Of a stretch of 64,000 nt of DNA, positions 62,184 through 64,000 are shown piece after piece. The stretch's first letter is position 1; the number at the start of each line of letters is the position of its first letter. The DNA is from Microbacterium hydrocarbonoxydans (GTDB lineage: Bacteria; Actinomycetota; Actinomycetes; Actinomycetales; Microbacteriaceae). Position numbers and translations under genes: made by a program. The notes beneath the pieces are model-generated. The model made no database searches, was not told where the DNA came from, and saw only the letters and a program-made list of their open reading frames with translations. The stretch is taken from assembly GCF_011752045.1 (NCBI RefSeq), contig NZ_JAAKXW010000002.1, positions 434,001 through 498,000 on the forward strand, written 5' to 3'.

Positions 62184-63065
62184 ATGGCCTCTCACGATCT
62201 CGGCGAGGTGACTCTCGACTACGCGATCAGCGGCGACGACGGCCCCCTCGTCGTGCAGCTGCACGGCCTGACCTCCAGCCGCGAGCGGGACGCGGAGCTC
62301 GGACTCGACCTCGCCCGATCCGTGCGCGGGCACCGGGTGCTGCGCTACGACGCGCGCGGGCACGGACGCTCGACGGGTTCATCCGAGCCCGCCGACTACG
62401 GCTGGGACCGCCTCTCCGACGATCTGCTCAGCCTGCTCGACCGGGTCGCTCCCGGCGAGAGGGTGCACGGGGTCGGCCCGTCGATGGGAACGGGCACGCT
62501 GCTGCACGCCGCCGTCCGCGAACCTGATCGCTTCCGGAGCCTGACTTTCGCTGTGCCTCCCACGGCGTGGAAGACGCGCGCCGCACGGGCGGACGTCTAC
62601 CGGGGAAACGCCGCGCTCGTCGAGCGCGACGGCGTGGAGGGGCTGGTGGAGCTGGCGCGCCTCGCGCCGACCCCGCCGGCTCTCGCAGGCTCGGCGACAT
62701 CGCTCCCCGAGGTCGCACCGGCCCTGCTTCCCACCGTGTTCCGGGGCGCAGCCGCGACCGACCTCCCGCCGCGCGCGGACATCTCCGGGCTCCGCATCCC
62801 GACGCTCATCCTCGCGTGGACGGGCGACCGCGCGCATCCGCTCAAGACCGCCCGCCGTCTGCACGCCCTGATCCCGGACAGCCGGCTCGTGATCGCCCGC
62901 ACGCCGTACGACATCATGGCCTGGCCCGGCCTGTTCGCCGAGCACGTCACCGGCGGAGACCGCACCGGCGCCGGTGAGATGCCCCGCGCCGGCCAGACGC
63001 CCCGCGCCGTCAGGTCTGGTGCAGGAAATCGGTACGGGGGCGAGGACTCTCCGGCACGAAGCTGA
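62184..63065 (+). CDS. Alpha/beta hydrolase
   Basis: This 293-residue protein has the hydrolase features QLHGLTSSRERDAELGLDLA (oxyanion), the strand RYDARGHGRST, the nucleophile elbow VGPSMGTGTLLHA, and the Asp in TLILAWTGDRAHPLK. The C-terminal 45 residues are rich in Arg, Gly and Pro and lack a fold pattern. GGGAGCACG precedes the ATG at 62184. The last 56 bp overlap the 3' end of the convergent fucosidase gene. The substrate is unknown. Confidence 0.85.
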   Translation: MASHDLGEVTLDYAISGDDGPLVVQLHGLTSSRERDAELGLDLARSVRGHRVLRYDARGHGRSTGSSEPADYGWDRLSDDLLSLLDRVAPGERVHGVGPSMGTGTLLHAAVREPDRFRSLTFAVPPTAWKTRAARADVYRGNAALVERDGVEGLVELARLAPTPPALAGSATSLPEVAPALLPTVFRGAAATDLPPRADISGLRIPTLILAWTGDRAHPLKTARRLHALIPDSRLVIARTPYDIMAWPGLFAEHVTGGDRTGAGEMPRAGQTPRAVRSGAGNRYGGEDSPARS

Positions 63066-64000
63066 GCTTCAGCGCGTAGCCGTCCGGGTTCGGGCGCTCG
63101 GCGGGGAGCCGGACGCGCAGGCCGTCGAGGTGCCGCTCCCAGGCCAAGGGCTCCGCGACGCCGAGCATCCGCACCTGATGGATCTCCCTCGGCTCGACCT
63201 GGAGGCGCCGAGCCAGCGTCGTGAGCACGACGTCGTCGCCGTCGGCCGGCCACGCCGGCGTCGACGCGTACAGGTACGAACCGGTGACGTCCTCGCGCAC
63301 CGTGAAACGGAAGTCCTCCGGCCCGAAGGCCGACGGCGTGCCGTCGACGAAGGAGCCGCCCTCGACCTGCAGCGGGCCCTCGCCGGGGACGACATAGGGG
63401 ATCGTGCCGTAGATCGCCTCGCCGTTCACCGACAGCCAGGCGCCGAGGCGCTCCAGCAGCTCCACCTCTGCGGCGGCGATCGTCCCGTCGGGCTTCGGGC
63501 CGATGTTGAGGAGGAGGTTGCCGTTCTTCGACACGACGTCGAGCAGCTCGCCGAGGAGCTCGGAGGCCGGCTTGTACTCCTGCCCCTCGGTCCAGCACCA
63601 GGAGCTCCGCGAGACAGCGCTGTCGTTCTGCCAGGGCACCGGCTGGGAGGTCGCCATCGCACCCCGCTCTATGTCGTACACCGCGGAGCCCTGCATGAAG
63701 GCATCCCACTTGTAGTTGATCACCACCTCCCGACCCCAGGCTGCGGCGCTGTTGTAGTAGTAGGCGGCGAGCCTGCGGAGATAGGGCTCGAAGGCGGGCG
63801 TCTCGATCCACCAGTCGAACCAGAGCAGCTCGGGCCGGTAGCGGTCGATCACCTCGACCGTGCGCAGCAGCCAGTCGTCCAGGTACTCGCGCGAAGGAGA
63901 AGTCTCCTCCCGCTGGGCGGGGCCGTAGAAGTCCGCGAAGGCCGGATCGCGGACATCGGAGTCGAAGCGCTGGCCCCCGTTCATGTAGAACCAGTGCTCC
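63010..64000 (-). CDS. GH29 alpha-L-fucosidase (5' end outside window)
   Basis: The visible C-terminal 330 residues show the GH29 catalytic core: PELLWFDWWIETP with the nucleophile Asp, then the SKNGNLLLNIGPKPDG signature. A beta-rich C-terminal domain follows. The frame is open to the window end (codons before MNGGQRF include HWFY), so the start lies beyond base 64000. It would hydrolyse terminal alpha-L-fucose. Its last 56 bp overlap the hydrolase gene on the other strand. Confidence 0.9.
   Translation of the reverse strand, partial: EHWFYMNGGQRFDSDVRDPAFADFYGPAQREETSPSREYLDDWLLRTVEVIDRYRPELLWFDWWIETPAFEPYLRRLAAYYYNSAAAWGREVVINYKWDAFMQGSAVYDIERGAMATSQPVPWQNDSAVSRSSWCWTEGQEYKPASELLGELLDVVSKNGNLLLNIGPKPDGTIAAAEVELLERLGAWLSVNGEAIYGTIPYVVPGEGPLQVEGGSFVDGTPSAFGPEDFRFTVREDVTGSYLYASTPAWPADGDDVVLTTLARRLQVEPREIHQVRMLGVAEPLAWERHLDGLRVRLPAERPNPDGYALKLSFVPESPRPRTDFLHQT

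Overview
The window is one continuous stretch of very GC-rich chromosome from a Gram-positive actinobacterium. The best guess is Microbacteriaceae, probably Microbacterium or a close relative. The reasons are an actinobacterial dnaK-grpE-dnaJ-hspR order with a HAIR operator, a mycobacterial-type ferredoxin sulfite reductase cluster, lipoproteins and LacI-controlled sugar ABC systems, many GTG starts, and several genes that appear to be transcribed without a leader. The hexamer GGATGC/GCATCC is also unusually frequent. The genus is inferred from gene content, not from rRNA. No phage, insertion sequence, integrase or CRISPR array was seen.

Region by region. (1) 1-6217: a carbohydrate ABC importer (two permeases and a lipoprotein), a divergent GH-A clan glycosidase and two LacI regulators. 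(2) 6365-11206: a polyamine-type ABC importer operon ending in an adenosine-deaminase-like hydrolase, with CCGG-centred operators shared with the divergent LacI gene. (3) 11285-15303: DoxX, a Pr6Pr-like membrane protein, a lipoprotein flavin amine oxidase whose domain order is circularly permuted, a secreted phospholipase A2 and a TetR regulator. (4) 15311-19374: the heat-shock operon dnaK-grpE-dnaJ-hspR with promoter and HAIR element. (5) 19451-22651: hydrolases, a TetR regulator with twin operators and an APH-type kinase. (6) 22661-34696: a long sulfur assimilation cluster (chelatase, sulfite reductase, APS reductase, ATP sulfurylase, sulfonate-type ABC importer, SUMT, ferredoxin reductase, 7Fe ferredoxin, thioredoxin-reductase-like protein).

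(7) 34728-39367: a lipoprotein, DUF3817, an AraC regulator, an MFS exporter, and a RIO-type kinase preceded by a 14-codon leader ORF and competing hairpins. (8) 39499-46188: a ureohydrolase, TPP decarboxylase, amidohydrolase and MHS-type transporter operon divergent from a two-domain Lrp regulator, probably for guanidino compound or arginine catabolism. (9) 46192-52946: a TOPRIM protein, UMF1-type MFS, CDF cation exporter, two divergent His-rich winged-helix regulators with an operator array, a TetR/hydrolase pair around a 23-bp tandem palindrome, and dcd. (10) 53119-58629: a TasA/CalY-like protein, SipW-type signal peptidase, small membrane protein, four-repeat Ig-like surface protein and a two-component system. 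(11) 58681-64000: tRNA-Gly(CCC), a cupin-like protein, an ammonium transporter with a GlnR-like box, a stand-alone condensation-domain protein, an alpha/beta hydrolase and a GH29 fucosidase cut by the window end.

The strongest leads are the permuted amine oxidase, the TasA/SipW/Ig/two-component locus, the leader-peptide arrangement before the RIO kinase, and the CDF plus His-rich regulator module. All functions are read from sequence motifs and context; no database search was run.
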